Source of the DNA: Diphasiastrum complanatum
Taxonomy: Eukaryota > Streptophyta > Lycopodiopsida > Lycopodiales > Lycopodiaceae
Assembly (NCBI GenBank): GCA_029204225.1
Contig: CM055102.1
Coordinates: 28,324,969 to 28,388,968, forward strand
Length of the DNA: 64,000 bases
Reading direction: 5' to 3'
Each line of letters begins with the position of its first letter. Positions within the stretch are counted from its first letter, which is position 1. A program made the translations under genes and the position numbers. The notes under the pieces were generated by a model, which was not told the origin of the DNA, did not search any database, and saw nothing but the letters and a program-made list of their open reading frames with translations. This document shows, piece by piece, positions 34,336 through 43,704 of this stretch.

Positions 34336-37300
34336 CTAGCTTGGTTCAATCATTGCTTTACTAATCACTCCAAGTGATGATCTGAACTTCATAAAAGGTG
34401 TCTTTTGAAATGGTTTAGTAAGTAGATCAGCTACACATTCATTGCTTGGAACATGCTCCAAAGCAATCTCCTTGGCTTGCACCATTTCTCTCACAAAGTG
34501 ATGGCATATCTCAATGTTCTTAGATCTTGCATGGAAGATTGGGTTAGATGCAAGGTGTTGGGCTGATATATTGTCATTGTAGATGATTGGTGCCTCCTCT
34601 GAATCCATGATCTTTAGTTCCACCAATAATCTCTTGATCCAAAGTACCTCCTTTGTAGTGGTTGTCAAAGCTTTGTACTCGGCCTCGGTTGAAGATAGAG
34701 ATATAGTTTCTTGTTTTTTTGAAAGCCATGAAACCACACCTTCTCCTGTGAAAGTTGAATAGGCACTTGTTGATTTCCTATCCCTCTTGTCTCCTGCAAA
34801 ATCTGAATCACTAAATGCATGAAGGTTAATCACATCTCCTCTATATAGAATCCCAAAATCCAATTTACCCGAGATGTATCTTAGAATCCTCTTAGCCTTT
34901 TTCCAATGGATATTCAATGGCTTTTGCATGGATTGGCTCAACCTACATACACTAAAGCTAAGATCTGGTCTAGTTATAGTGATCCACATTAAGGAACCTA
35001 TAAGTTGCCTAAACAAAGTGATGTCCATGAAGGATCTTTCATCATCTTCATTTGGCACTTTTACATCTTGCTCCATTGGTGTGTCAACACTTTTGCATAC
35101 TTCCATCTTAAACTTCTTCAAAAGACTTTGAGCGTAGTTTACTTGACTTATAAAGATAAAATCAAACCCTCTAAGTACTTCTATGCCTAAGATGAAGTGA
35201 AGACACCCTAGATCTACCATCTTGAACTCTAAGGATATATCTATCTTGATTTTTTCAATATCATCAACACTATTTCCACTAATGATGATGTCCTCTACAT
35301 AAATGAGTAAAAGTACAATACCAACATCATCAAACTTAATGTAAAGAGTAGGATCATATTCACTTTGAACAAAAGAAAGTGAAATAAGATAGCAATGTAG
35401 TCTTGAATTCCAAGATCTCGAGGCTTGCTTCAAGCCATAGATGCTTCTTTGGAGATGGCATACTTTGTTCTCCATTCCATGCTTGATGAACCCTTGTGGC
35501 TGCTCCATATAGATATCCTCTTCCAAAAAACCATTCAAGAAAGCATTAGAGACATCCATTTGACATAGAATCCATCCAAAATGTGATGCAAGTGCAATGA
35601 TTAGTCTTATTGTGACCATCTTGGCCACGGGTGCAAAAGTTTCCTCATAGTCTATCCCTCTCTCTTGAGCATAACCTTTTGCAACTAATCTTGCTTTATG
35701 TTTGTTAACACTCCCATTTGCATTCAACTTAAGCTTGAAGACCCACTTGCATCCTATTACATTCCTTTGAGGTCTCTCAACAAGCAACCAAGTTTCATTC
35801 TCAATCAAGGCATCATACTCATCCAACATAGCTTTATACCATTCTTTGGAGTTCAATGCATCTTCAACATTAGACGGTTCTTCAAAACTAGATAAAGCAT
35901 AAGAAGTGGATGAGATACCCTCAACTTGCTGTCCTTTGCCTTGATATGTGAGCCTTGATGGCTCCACTTTTGCCCTTGAAGATCTCCTTGGTGTGATAGG
36001 TGGGTTTGGTGCTTGCTCCTCCATGAGCTCCTCCTCAAAACCAAGATCTTGCTCCTCGGCCATCTTCTTCTTGATTGTTGGAGCACTTGAGCCTTCTTCA
36101 AGCATATGCATATGATGTTCATCAAAGATGACATCCCTTGAAACAACAAATTTGTTCAAGGATGGGAGATAGACTTTGTAGCCCTTGCTTGAGCTTGCAT
36201 ATCCAAGCATGATCCCTCTTGTGGAAGATGGATCCTCCTTGGTTCTTGTTTCCAATGGCACATGCACATAACATATACACCCAAAAACTTTCAAGTGATT
36301 AAGATTGGGTTTCTTTACATACAACATCTCATAAGGAGTTTTGCCTTCAATTGCTTTGCAAGACACCCTATTCATCAAGTAGTTTGCACATACAAGAGAC
36401 TCACCCCAAAAGGATTTGGGCAAACAAGCATCTAATCTTAAAGCCTTAGAACATTCACATAATGTTCTATTCCTTCTTTCAGCAACTCCATTTTGTTGAG
36501 GAGTGTAAGGACAAGAAGTCTCTTTCTTGATCCCTTCCTCCTCACAAAAGGCCTTGAACTCATTGGAGATGAATTCTCCACCATTGTCACTTCTAAGAAT
36601 CTTGATGCTATGATTATGATGCTTTTCCACAAACAACTTGAACTTTACAAAAGTATCAAATACTTGAGACTTGAAGGAAAGTAAGAACACCCAACAATAT
36701 CTTGAGTAGTCATCAATGAAGGTTAAAAACATGGATGAACCTCCATTAGATTTGGTGCTAGCAATGTGCACATCCGAGTGTATGAGTTCAAGAGGATGAG
36801 ATGACTTTGTGATGGAGTTAGGAAACACCTTCTTATGTGCCTTGGATAAGGCACAAGCTTCACAAACCTTGTCTTCCTTCCCAATAGACCTTGGTAGGCC
36901 TAAAGCATACTCCTCCTTGATCATAGCCTCCATGGAACCCGAGTTGACATGTCCAAGTCTTTTGTGCCATAAAGTAAAAGTAGATATCTTGCTCTTCTCG
37001 GCCAACATGACAACATTAGTATCCACAAATGCATCCAACTTATAAAGTTTGCCAAGTCTAGTGCCCTTAGCCACTATCTTACCCTTCTTCTTGATGAAAC
37101 ATTCATTTGAAGCAAAGTCAACATTGAAGCCATTGTCTACCATTTGGCCAACACTTAGTAGATTCTTTGTTATTGTAGGAATGTACAAAACACCTTCTAT
37201 GTTGATCTTTTTGGAAGATCCTAAGCAAAGGAGAATGCTACCAACTCCTTCAATCTTACAAGCTTCATCATTTGCTGTATAGATAGACTTTATAGGTCCA

Positions 37301-38304
37301 TCATAAGATAAGAGAGAAGAGAAAAACTCCCTTTTACTAGTCATGTGTGAACTAGCACCCGAGTCAATCCACCAAGGATCTTCTCCTTTGAAGCTTGTTG
37401 AAGAAAATATGGACATCATGAGAGAGTCCTCATGTGAACTCTCCTCCTCCTCCTCTTTGCTCATGTTGGCTTGGCTTTGATCTTGCTTCCTCTTGAAGCA
37501 TTCCGAGGCATAATGCCCCATCTTGCTACAATAGTAGCACTTCACCTTTGATTTGTCCTTCTTGACTTTGGTGGTTGATGGAGATGTCTTTGGGGGTCCT
37601 TCTTGATCCTCAAGCTTTGTAGACTTCTTGAATGTTGATCCTTTGCCTTTGGACTTGCCTTTGCCTTTGGTGAAGAGAGCTTGGTCATCTCCACCTTGGA
37701 TGGAAAGCCTATCCATCCTCTCTTGCATTTGGCTCCTTCTTGATTCATCGGCCATGAGTGTGCCTTGGAATTCTTCAAGTATGGGTAGCTTACCCATAAT
37801 TGCATATCCCTGAACCAAATTGTCAAATTCAAAGTTTAGTCCATTCAATATGAGTTGAACAAGCTCTTCATCCTTGATAGTGTCACCTATAAAGGCTAGC
37901 TCTTTGTTCAATTCATTTACTCTTAGGACAAAAGTATGTGCACTCTCTCCTTTCTTTTGATAGCTTCTATAGATTTGATTCTTCAAAGCTAACATTCTAG
38001 TTTGGTTCTTGGATTCATAGACCTTTTGCAAAGTCTCCCAAGCATCTTGAGCTGAAGTGCAATCTCCTACCTCTCTTAAGAGTTCATTTGCAACATTCAT
38101 TTTTATGCAATGTAGTGCAACATTGCACCTCTTGATGTATTTGGCTTTTTCTTGAGGATGAATAGGTTCACCCTCCTTACCATTTACAATTTCCATCAGA
38201 TCTTGCATGATCATGATAGATTCCATTCTAACTTTCCATATGGAATAGTTAGTTTTGTTGAGCCTTTCATTAGTATCCAAAAGATATGCATTTATAGATG
38301 TCAT
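34336..38304 (-). CDS. Copia C gag-pol polyprotein, 1322 codons, uninterrupted
   Basis: Order and approximate residues: gag 1-290 with NYSIWKVRMES and zinc knuckle CYYCSKMGHYASEC (about 256); protease WWIDSGASSHMT (about 313); GAG-pre-integrase LWHKRLGHVN; integrase core with HSDVHIAS, LRSDNGGEF and NGVAERRNRT; RT from about 800 with WVFKLKLNANGSVNKHKARL and ETFAPVAKMVTIRL; RNase H with FSDSDFAGDKRDRKST, SLSSTEAEYKAL and tail VADLLTKPF. The start is the Met of MTSINAYLLDTNERL. The RT motif reads YVED, not YVDD (Glu codon 35293-35295), and GLKQASRSWN replaces the usual GLKQAPRAWY. So the frame is open but polymerase activity is doubtful. Transcription would start in the right-hand LTR. Confidence 0.95.
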   Translation of the reverse strand: MTSINAYLLDTNERLNKTNYSIWKVRMESIMIMQDLMEIVNGKEGEPIHPQEKAKYIKRCNVALHCIKMNVANELLREVGDCTSAQDAWETLQKVYESKNQTRMLALKNQIYRSYQKKGESAHTFVLRVNELNKELAFIGDTIKDEELVQLILNGLNFEFDNLVQGYAIMGKLPILEEFQGTLMADESRRSQMQERMDRLSIQGGDDQALFTKGKGKSKGKGSTFKKSTKLEDQEGPPKTSPSTTKVKKDKSKVKCYYCSKMGHYASECFKRKQDQSQANMSKEEEEESSHEDSLMMSIFSSTSFKGEDPWWIDSGASSHMTSKREFFSSLLSYDGPIKSIYTANDEACKIEGVGSILLCLGSSKKINIEGVLYIPTITKNLLSVGQMVDNGFNVDFASNECFIKKKGKIVAKGTRLGKLYKLDAFVDTNVVMLAEKSKISTFTLWHKRLGHVNSGSMEAMIKEEYALGLPRSIGKEDKVCEACALSKAHKKVFPNSITKSSHPLELIHSDVHIASTKSNGGSSMFLTFIDDYSRYCWVFLLSFKSQVFDTFVKFKLFVEKHHNHSIKILRSDNGGEFISNEFKAFCEEEGIKKETSCPYTPQQNGVAERRNRTLCECSKALRLDACLPKSFWGESLVCANYLMNRVSCKAIEGKTPYEMLYVKKPNLNHLKVFGCICYVHVPLETRTKEDPSSTRGIMLGYASSSKGYKVYLPSLNKFVVSRDVIFDEHHMHMLEEGSSAPTIKKKMAEEQDLGFEEELMEEQAPNPPITPRRSSRAKVEPSRLTYQGKGQQVEGISSTSYALSSFEEPSNVEDALNSKEWYKAMLDEYDALIENETWLLVERPQRNVIGCKWVFKLKLNANGSVNKHKARLVAKGYAQERGIDYEETFAPVAKMVTIRLIIALASHFGWILCQMDVSNAFLNGFLEEDIYMEQPQGFIKHGMENKVCHLQRSIYGLKQASRSWNSRLHCYLISLSFVQSEYDPTLYIKFDDVGIVLLLIYVEDIIISGNSVDDIEKIKIDISLEFKMVDLGCLHFILGIEVLRGFDFIFISQVNYAQSLLKKFKMEVCKSVDTPMEQDVKVPNEDDERSFMDITLFRQLIGSLMWITITRPDLSFSVCRLSQSMQKPLNIHWKKAKRILRYISGKLDFGILYRGDVINLHAFSDSDFAGDKRDRKSTSAYSTFTGEGVVSWLSKKQETISLSSTEAEYKALTTTTKEVLWIKRLLVELKIMDSEEAPIIYNDNISAQHLASNPIFHARSKNIEICHHFVREMVQAKEIALEHVPSNECVADLLTKPFQKTPFMKFRSSLGVISKAMIEPS

Positions 38305-39091
38305 CTAGTCTCCTAATCAAGGACTTGACACAAATGAAGGTTACTTCTATTGATTTGATTGAAGGTCTATCTTATCCCACTTCTTAGGGACCTGAAAAGA
38401 TCAGTAATAGACTTCCTATAAATATCTAAGAATGATCTCTAACAAAATCAAATCATAGAATACTAGAAACAATGCACTTGCTTGATTGAAGTAGACAATA
38501 CTAGTAGAATTGTCCCTCTTTCTATAAAGAACATTAAAGCTTCCAAATGATCTGATCAAGAGTGCATTTCAGCAACCTAATATACTTCCAAAATCACTTG
38601 TAAAAGATCTAAATGAACTTAATGAGGATGCAACACAATCTACTATCCAATCACAAGCAAAAAATGATCAAAATTGATCTAATTTGGTGCATAAGTCAAG
38701 CAATGGTTGGACTAAACCTAAATCACTTTAGGAGGTGTCTACTACACCTTAGAACAGCCTTGAAAAGTCTCCAAAACTCTGATCTTCCCTCTCCTTGAAT
38801 GCTAGAAAGCCTTCTCTATGAAATCACCTCCAAAACTCGCTTAGAAATCAATGCTTGGAGCAAGCAAAACTTGCTATCTTGGTAATGTGAATTGAATTCA
38901 ACTTTGCCTCTGGTTTTAGACACCTAAACACCTGCAAATGAAGTCACACAACACCAATCTCCAATGTATTTGACTCACTTTGAGTTCTAGAATCAATACT
39001 AGATGCTAAGATCCAATCTACACAAGATTTAGATCAAAAATTGTGATCAAATTGAATGAAAACCAAGGATTTAGCTCATTTCAGCCTTTAG
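38305..39091 (-). other. Leader of copia C
   Basis: Noncoding interval between primer site and gag start, as in the other copia elements here. Confidence 0.75.
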
Positions 39092-39103
39092 GCTCTGATA
39101 CCA
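39092..39103 (-). other. Primer binding site of copia C
   Basis: Minus strand TGGTATCAGAGC, flush with the LTR that begins at 39104. Confidence 0.95.
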
Positions 39104-39785
39104 TGTAAAAATTATAGCAAATAAGGATCCTAAAACACTTGAAATGATGAGGGAACCAATAGATTATGATTTCATAAGATTAGCACAAGTTGAACCATCA
39201 AAATCCATCAAAAATCTATGCTTGAACCTCACTAAATGGCCCAAATCCTTGAAGAAGGCTTCACACGTGTGAAAGTACGGCCTCCCACAGTCTGAGTACT
39301 GTACACCAGACCTACATTCAATCCTATAATCATTAGTAATCACAAGTACTCAAACAATTATGAACATAGAGAGCAATTGCACCATTATGAGAGAAAAAAC
39401 ATGAAATTGCTTGATTGATTTTGGTGAGATATCATCACCTATATATACATGATCCATCACGGTTTTGGGCAGGTATGAGTAGCCCTAAAACTATCCCTAA
39501 TGCTAATTTTGGTGGATCTTTCATCCCTACCAAGTTAGGGTTGGAATCTTGGAGATCCCTCAACAATGCAAAAATTACCAAAAATAGCTCCTATTTTTTC
39601 TCCCTTGTATCTAAGCATAATTTGGACTCATTCCAAAGGTTCTAACACTTAGGTCTACTTGAGAACATCCTTATGCATGGAATCCTATGCTATTTGGCAC
39701 GTGTGACAAGCCACATCATGACCATCTAACTATTTACAAGTCATATGACCAAAACTAGTCAAGCTAGAATTGTGAATTTTTAACA
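39104..39785 (-). repeat. Right (5') LTR of copia C (682 bp)
   Basis: TGTAAAAATTATAGC ... TTTTTAACA. Contains CACACGTGTG at 39262-39271 and GTACGG at 39275-39280. As the 5' LTR it should hold the promoter. Confidence 0.96.
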
Positions 39786-39790
39786 GAAAT

Positions 39791-40288
39791 AAGGCTGTAG
39801 TACGGCCTGTAGACAGTGTTTACAAAGTGCCAAAGCTGGGTTTCATTGGAAAAATAGAGTAATCACCATACAATGAGAGGAAACTCGAGTTTCTCCTTGA
39901 GGCTCCAAAAAGTTTCTATCTTCTCACTATGGAGAATGGAAATACATAGTAAAACACACTTCCTTTGCAAAGTTAGGTGAAAATCCAGCATGTAATAAGG
40001 AAGTAGACTCCACTTTCTTGCCCTAATGTGAAAACCCTAGCCTAGATCCAAGAGTCATGCTTGGTAGGTGCATGGTAGGTACAAATCTCATCATAAATCA
40101 TGGTCTAGATCCTACAAAGTAGGAATCACTACCAAATAGACACAACCACTCCTCTTGACTCGTGGTAACCTACTTTAGGTGTGTATGTACAAGTGGCACT
40201 TTGGCCATTCAAGTAACCAACAAACAATATTGACAAAATGTACAATATTCTACATGGCTAGATTTGCCAATGTAGGCAATTTTTCACA
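39791..40288 (-). repeat. Right (5') LTR of copia B, second part (498 bp)
   Basis: Resumes AAGGCTGTAGTACGG after the duplicated GAAAT (39786-39790) and ends TTTTCACA before GCTTT. Confidence 0.96.
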
Positions 40289-40293
40289 GCTTT

Positions 40294-41520
40294 GATGTCA
40301 ATTTCAATATTGACAATTGTGTGATTAAGAAGGATGGTGAGATCCTTGCATATGGATCAAGATTTGAAGGCATCTACAAATTGGATCCAAGTGAGAGTGC
40401 AAACTCTCTTGATGTTTCTTATATTTCCAATATTTCAAAGGAAGAGGATTACACAAGATGCACATATCTTCTCTCTTCAAGTATTATGGTGTATGATTAT
40501 TCCTTATTATTCAAAGCATATGTTGAGAAGAAATTCTCATTGAAGATCAAAGCTTTGAGGAGTATTGGAGCTCTTGAAGGAATAGCACCATATGAAGTTT
40601 TATTCAAGATGAAGCCTAAGGTTGATCACCTTAGTGAACTTGGTAGTGCTTGCTTTGCACATATTCCCTTGGAAACAAGAAGGAAGGATGATCCAAGCTC
40701 ATGGATCATGATTGGATACTCATCCATCAAGGAGGCCTTTAGTGTCTTTACACTCTCTATTTCAAATGTGATCGTGAATAGAGATGTCATATTGCATGAA
40801 GATTCAATCTTGGAAGTGGCCGAGATCAAGGCTTCTCAAGAAGCATCACAAGTTATCCTTTTTGAAGGTATTGATATTATGATGGGGCCAATGTGTGAGG
40901 AGGAGTTTCTTCTTCATATGATTTCAAGAAGGTCTTCAAGATGCATGGCCGAGTCTTTATGGCTCACCTTACATGGCAAAGAGGGGCATCTTTCATGTTG
41001 TATCTACTACAACACATTCATATATGCTTCTCTTCCTTTGCTTGAAATGCTATCTTGCTTCATTGAATTTTTTGGATCTCAAACTTCAAGAAAAGCTATA
41101 CTAGTTTTGTATGATGCTTATGGTATGGACATGTTTCTTGTCATTATTGACTTAGATGTGTTTCCAATACTTTTTGAAAGCAAGATATTGTATTGTCAAA
41201 AGTATGCTCTTGGTTCTAGTAAGAACAAGATTGAGCTTGGTACTCACTTTTTTGAAAATCATGTCTTCACATGTTTTGAGGCAAATTGTAAACTCCTCTT
41301 GAGATTAAGTGAAGCATCCAAAGTGGACACTTACATCCTTGAGAGAGTAACTATCCTAGAAAAGGTCAAGATAGTCTTTGATATCAAGATTAGATCCATC
41401 ATGGATATAGTTCATTGTATGTGGACTAGTCAAGCTAGAAAGCATAATCTTGATAATCATCATTGTTTCACATCTTATGATCTTGATCTCCATGATCCTT
41501 ATGAGGCTTGGAAGCCTTAG
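40294..41520 (+). CDS. Copia A: remaining open frame, integrase deleted, no RT
   Basis: An open frame that continues protease after the B insertion (399 codons from its first Met at 40321). It reads KKDGEILAYGSRFEGIYKLD, then a short integrase-like piece (TYLLSSSIMVYDYSLLFKAYVEKKF), then jumps from IKALRS to IGALEGIAPYEVLFKMKP, removing most of the integrase core, including the DNGGEF Asp. It then has HIPLETRRKDDPSS, VIVNRDVIL and RRSSRCMAESLWLTLHGKEG as in element C. From about 41000 the remaining 170 codons have no resemblance to copia RT or RNase H and I do not recognise them. That this frame is uninterrupted in a young element is notable. Confidence 0.7.
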   Translation, partial: DVNFNIDNCVIKKDGEILAYGSRFEGIYKLDPSESANSLDVSYISNISKEEDYTRCTYLLSSSIMVYDYSLLFKAYVEKKFSLKIKALRSIGALEGIAPYEVLFKMKPKVDHLSELGSACFAHIPLETRRKDDPSSWIMIGYSSIKEAFSVFTLSISNVIVNRDVILHEDSILEVAEIKASQEASQVILFEGIDIMMGPMCEEEFLLHMISRRSSRCMAESLWLTLHGKEGHLSCCIYYNTFIYASLPLLEMLSCFIEFFGSQTSRKAILVLYDAYGMDMFLVIIDLDVFPILFESKILYCQKYALGSSKNKIELGTHFFENHVFTCFEANCKLLLRLSEASKVDTYILERVTILEKVKIVFDIKIRSIMDIVHCMWTSQARKHNLDNHHCFTSYDLDLHDPYEAWKP

Positions 41521-41996
41521 ATTTCTCTATTTATGGTGCATCTCGGCTCTTCGTACTGAGAAATTACATAACTTAAAATATCTCTTTGTCTGGGAAAAGC
41601 GTAGGTTTTATATCGCTTTCGTAAAACCCAAGAACCTTATTAACTCGTGGCAGAGACCTTTCTTTGAAATGTTCATCCCTGTCGCTTCTGACTTTCGACT
41701 TTGGAACTCCTTTGAGCTCCTGATTTGTCCTTGACGCACTTTGTGTTGAGCTCCCTGAGCTCCAGATTTGATCAGTTTCGCACAGGTATCAAGGCTCTCT
41801 GAGCCAAAGGATTTATCGTTTGATTCAAAGGCATTGGCAAAAGATCTCTACCAAAGAGATCTTATTATGGATATGGTGAGGGTGCTGCTATGATGGATCC
41901 CTTGGCTGATCTTCACTTCTTATGCATACCAAAGGATCCACTCAAAAATATTTACAAACTTCTCAAGTGATCTAGTACCTTTCCAAGCTATTTTTT
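41521..41996 (+). other. Copia A 3' noncoding interval
   Basis: Between the end of the 399-codon frame and the purine tract. No RNase H sequence is seen. Overlapping short frames are not supported. Confidence 0.6.
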
Positions 41997-42005
41997 GAGG
42001 AGGAG
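41997..42005 (+). other. Polypurine tract of copia A
   Basis: TTTTTTGAGGAGGAG directly before the right LTR. B and C have the same GAGGAGGAG on the minus strand beside their left LTRs (28831 and 34322). Confidence 0.85.
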
Positions 42006-42825
42006 TGTGAGAAATTGGCAAAAATCTAGCTTGGTATTTTTTATGATAGAAGTTTGTAAGTGAATCTCACATGTGTGGAGGATGTTCCCACCTGTGGAGA
42101 ATTGTAAAGTAAATCAAAATGTTTGATATAGGGGTCTCATAGAATTTCATAGTCAAGCATTTAGGTGTAGGATGTTGATAGGGTCAAATTTGGCATAGAT
42201 GGCAAATTATCCATTTCCACTTGTAATGCCAATATTGAGCCAAAATAGAGCCAAACTTGTGCCAATTAGAGTGTAGACAAGTGTCATGCTTTTGTTTGAT
42301 GAAGCTTAAGAGGTCCAATAGGATTTAGAGGTGGAACCTTGTGAGGTCCAATAGAAAATTGAGGTGTGCTTGAATATAGTCCAACAGAATTTAGAGGTGC
42401 ATGGATCAATGGTCCAATAGGATTAAGAGGTGGCAAAGTGTGATCCAATCATAGTTAAGCATAGTGGTAGCTCATGAATCTATTAGTATCATTGTACTCC
42501 TCCTTTTGGATCTAATTGATTTTGAGATTGAGTGGATTTTGAGTGTCATTGAATTTCTAGCTTTCTCTCTCTACCCGAGAGCTCATGATGGTTTTTCTCT
42601 CTCTACCCGAGGAGAGCAGCTTGTTTTTACTTAGAATACTTTTGGAACACTTCCCACACGTGTGAGTGAGAGTTGGAAGTGATTGAATGCATGTAGTAGT
42701 GTGTTTTTGCCATAGAATCAAAGATAGATCTTGAATCTCAATCTAGTCTTGATCTTGGTGCATCTACACACCTTAGGAGATCACAAGTACATGTAGTGGA
42801 CAATCCACACGTGTGAAATTCAACA
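42006..42825 (+). repeat. Right LTR of copia A (820 bp)
   Basis: Same length and ends as the left LTR, one substitution by eye, followed by the target duplication AGACA. Confidence 0.96.
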
Positions 42826-42830
42826 AGACA

Positions 42831-43418
42831 CACAGGCAGACATCAGGAAAGTCGTTGACAAATTTTGGTTTCACACTTCCCGATAGCAATGTCGAGTTTT
42901 CTCCACTATTTCGCGAATAGGTATTTTTTGATGAGACCATTTTGGAAGTGGAGGCTGAGATTTGAATATGGATTAACGTGTGATTTTTTATCGTGTATTA
43001 TGTGAGCATGTGATACAAAAAAGATTGGGTGGAGTGTTTTTTGTAGATGGTTCGGGTGGTAATGGTAAGACGTTCTTATATAGTGTCATGTTGTCATATG
43101 TGCGTGCCCAAGGGTGGAAGGCATTGGCAATTACATTATCGGGGATCGCTGCATTGTTAATGAAAGGTGGTAGGACTGCCCGCTCTAGATTTAGAATTTC
43201 TTTGACAGAATTAAATGAGAGCTCGACATGCAACATCTTAAAACAGTCTCCGTTAGGTACGCTTTTGAAGGCATGTCGACTCATTATTTGAGACGAGGCC
43301 CCCATGGTGCATAAATATACCGTCAATTGTGTGGATCGGTCTCTCCGGGACATATTGGATATTGATACTCCAATTGGAGGAGTTCCAATTGTTTTTTGTG
43401 GTGATTTTCGTCAGGTTG
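42831..43418 (+). pseudogene. Helitron helicase fragment, right of copia A
   Basis: Continues the relic interrupted at 25379 (ADIRKVVDKFWF). It includes the PIF1-type Walker A GSGGNGKTF at 43049-43075, then ALAITLSGIAALLMKGGRTARSRF, then the Walker B region LII-TGA-DEAPM, with TGA at 43289-43291 where the family has Trp. It continues to [11 protein letters not shown], where it is cut at about 43418 by the GA-core repeat unit. The rest of the helicase is absent. Confidence 0.92.
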
Positions 43419-43480
43419 TCACATAGGCTTGCCAAAGGCTTGTGTGGCAAGCCAACCAGGCTCTGCCACGTAGGCTTGAG

Positions 43481-43572
<92 letters not shown>

Positions 43573-43704
43573 CTCGCAAGCTACCACATGGCAAGCCACA
43601 TAGGCCTGCCATGTGAAAAACCATGTAGGGTTGGTACTTCCCATGTCATAAGCCACGTAGGACTACCATAGGCTTGTGTAGCAGGCCACATAGCCATTGT
43701 TGGA
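43419..43704. repeat. Single repeat unit with expanded (GA)n core
   Basis: Same blocks as the 3868-4940 array (AGGCTTGTGTGGCAAGCCAA, CACGTAGGCTTGAGTGG, GGCTCGCAAG, CACATGGCAAGCCAC). The core is a pure (GA)n of about 93 bp at 43480-43572. It joins the Helitron helicase on the left and a D-type LTR on the right. Confidence 0.85.

Larger units (their letters stand above)
33640..39785 (-). mobile_element. Copia element C, complete 6.1-kb copy nested in the B LTR
   Basis: TGTAAAAATT...TTTTTAACA ends, two 682-bp LTRs, primer site 39092-39103, purine tract GAGGAGGAG (minus strand) at 34322, and target duplication GAAAT at 33635-33639 and 39786-39790. It encloses one uninterrupted gag-pol frame. This is the best preserved element in the window. 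Confidence 0.97.
28140..40288 (-). mobile_element. Copia element B (nested in A; contains C)
   Basis: TGTGAAAAG...TTTTCACA ends and target duplication GCTTT at 28135-28139 and 40289-40293 inside the A protease. LTRs are 691 bp each; the right one is split by element C. Primer site at 33435-33446. Removing C leaves about 6.0 kb. Confidence 0.96.
25380..42825 (+). mobile_element. Copia element A (17.4 kb with nested B and C)
   Basis: Two 820-bp LTRs, a primer site after the left LTR, a purine tract before the right LTR, and a 5-bp target duplication AGACA at 25375-25379 and 42826-42830 in the Helitron. The interior without B and C is about 5.3 kb. It codes gag, protease, a partial integrase and an unrecognised C-terminal region, with no RT or RNase H. 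Confidence 0.95.
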
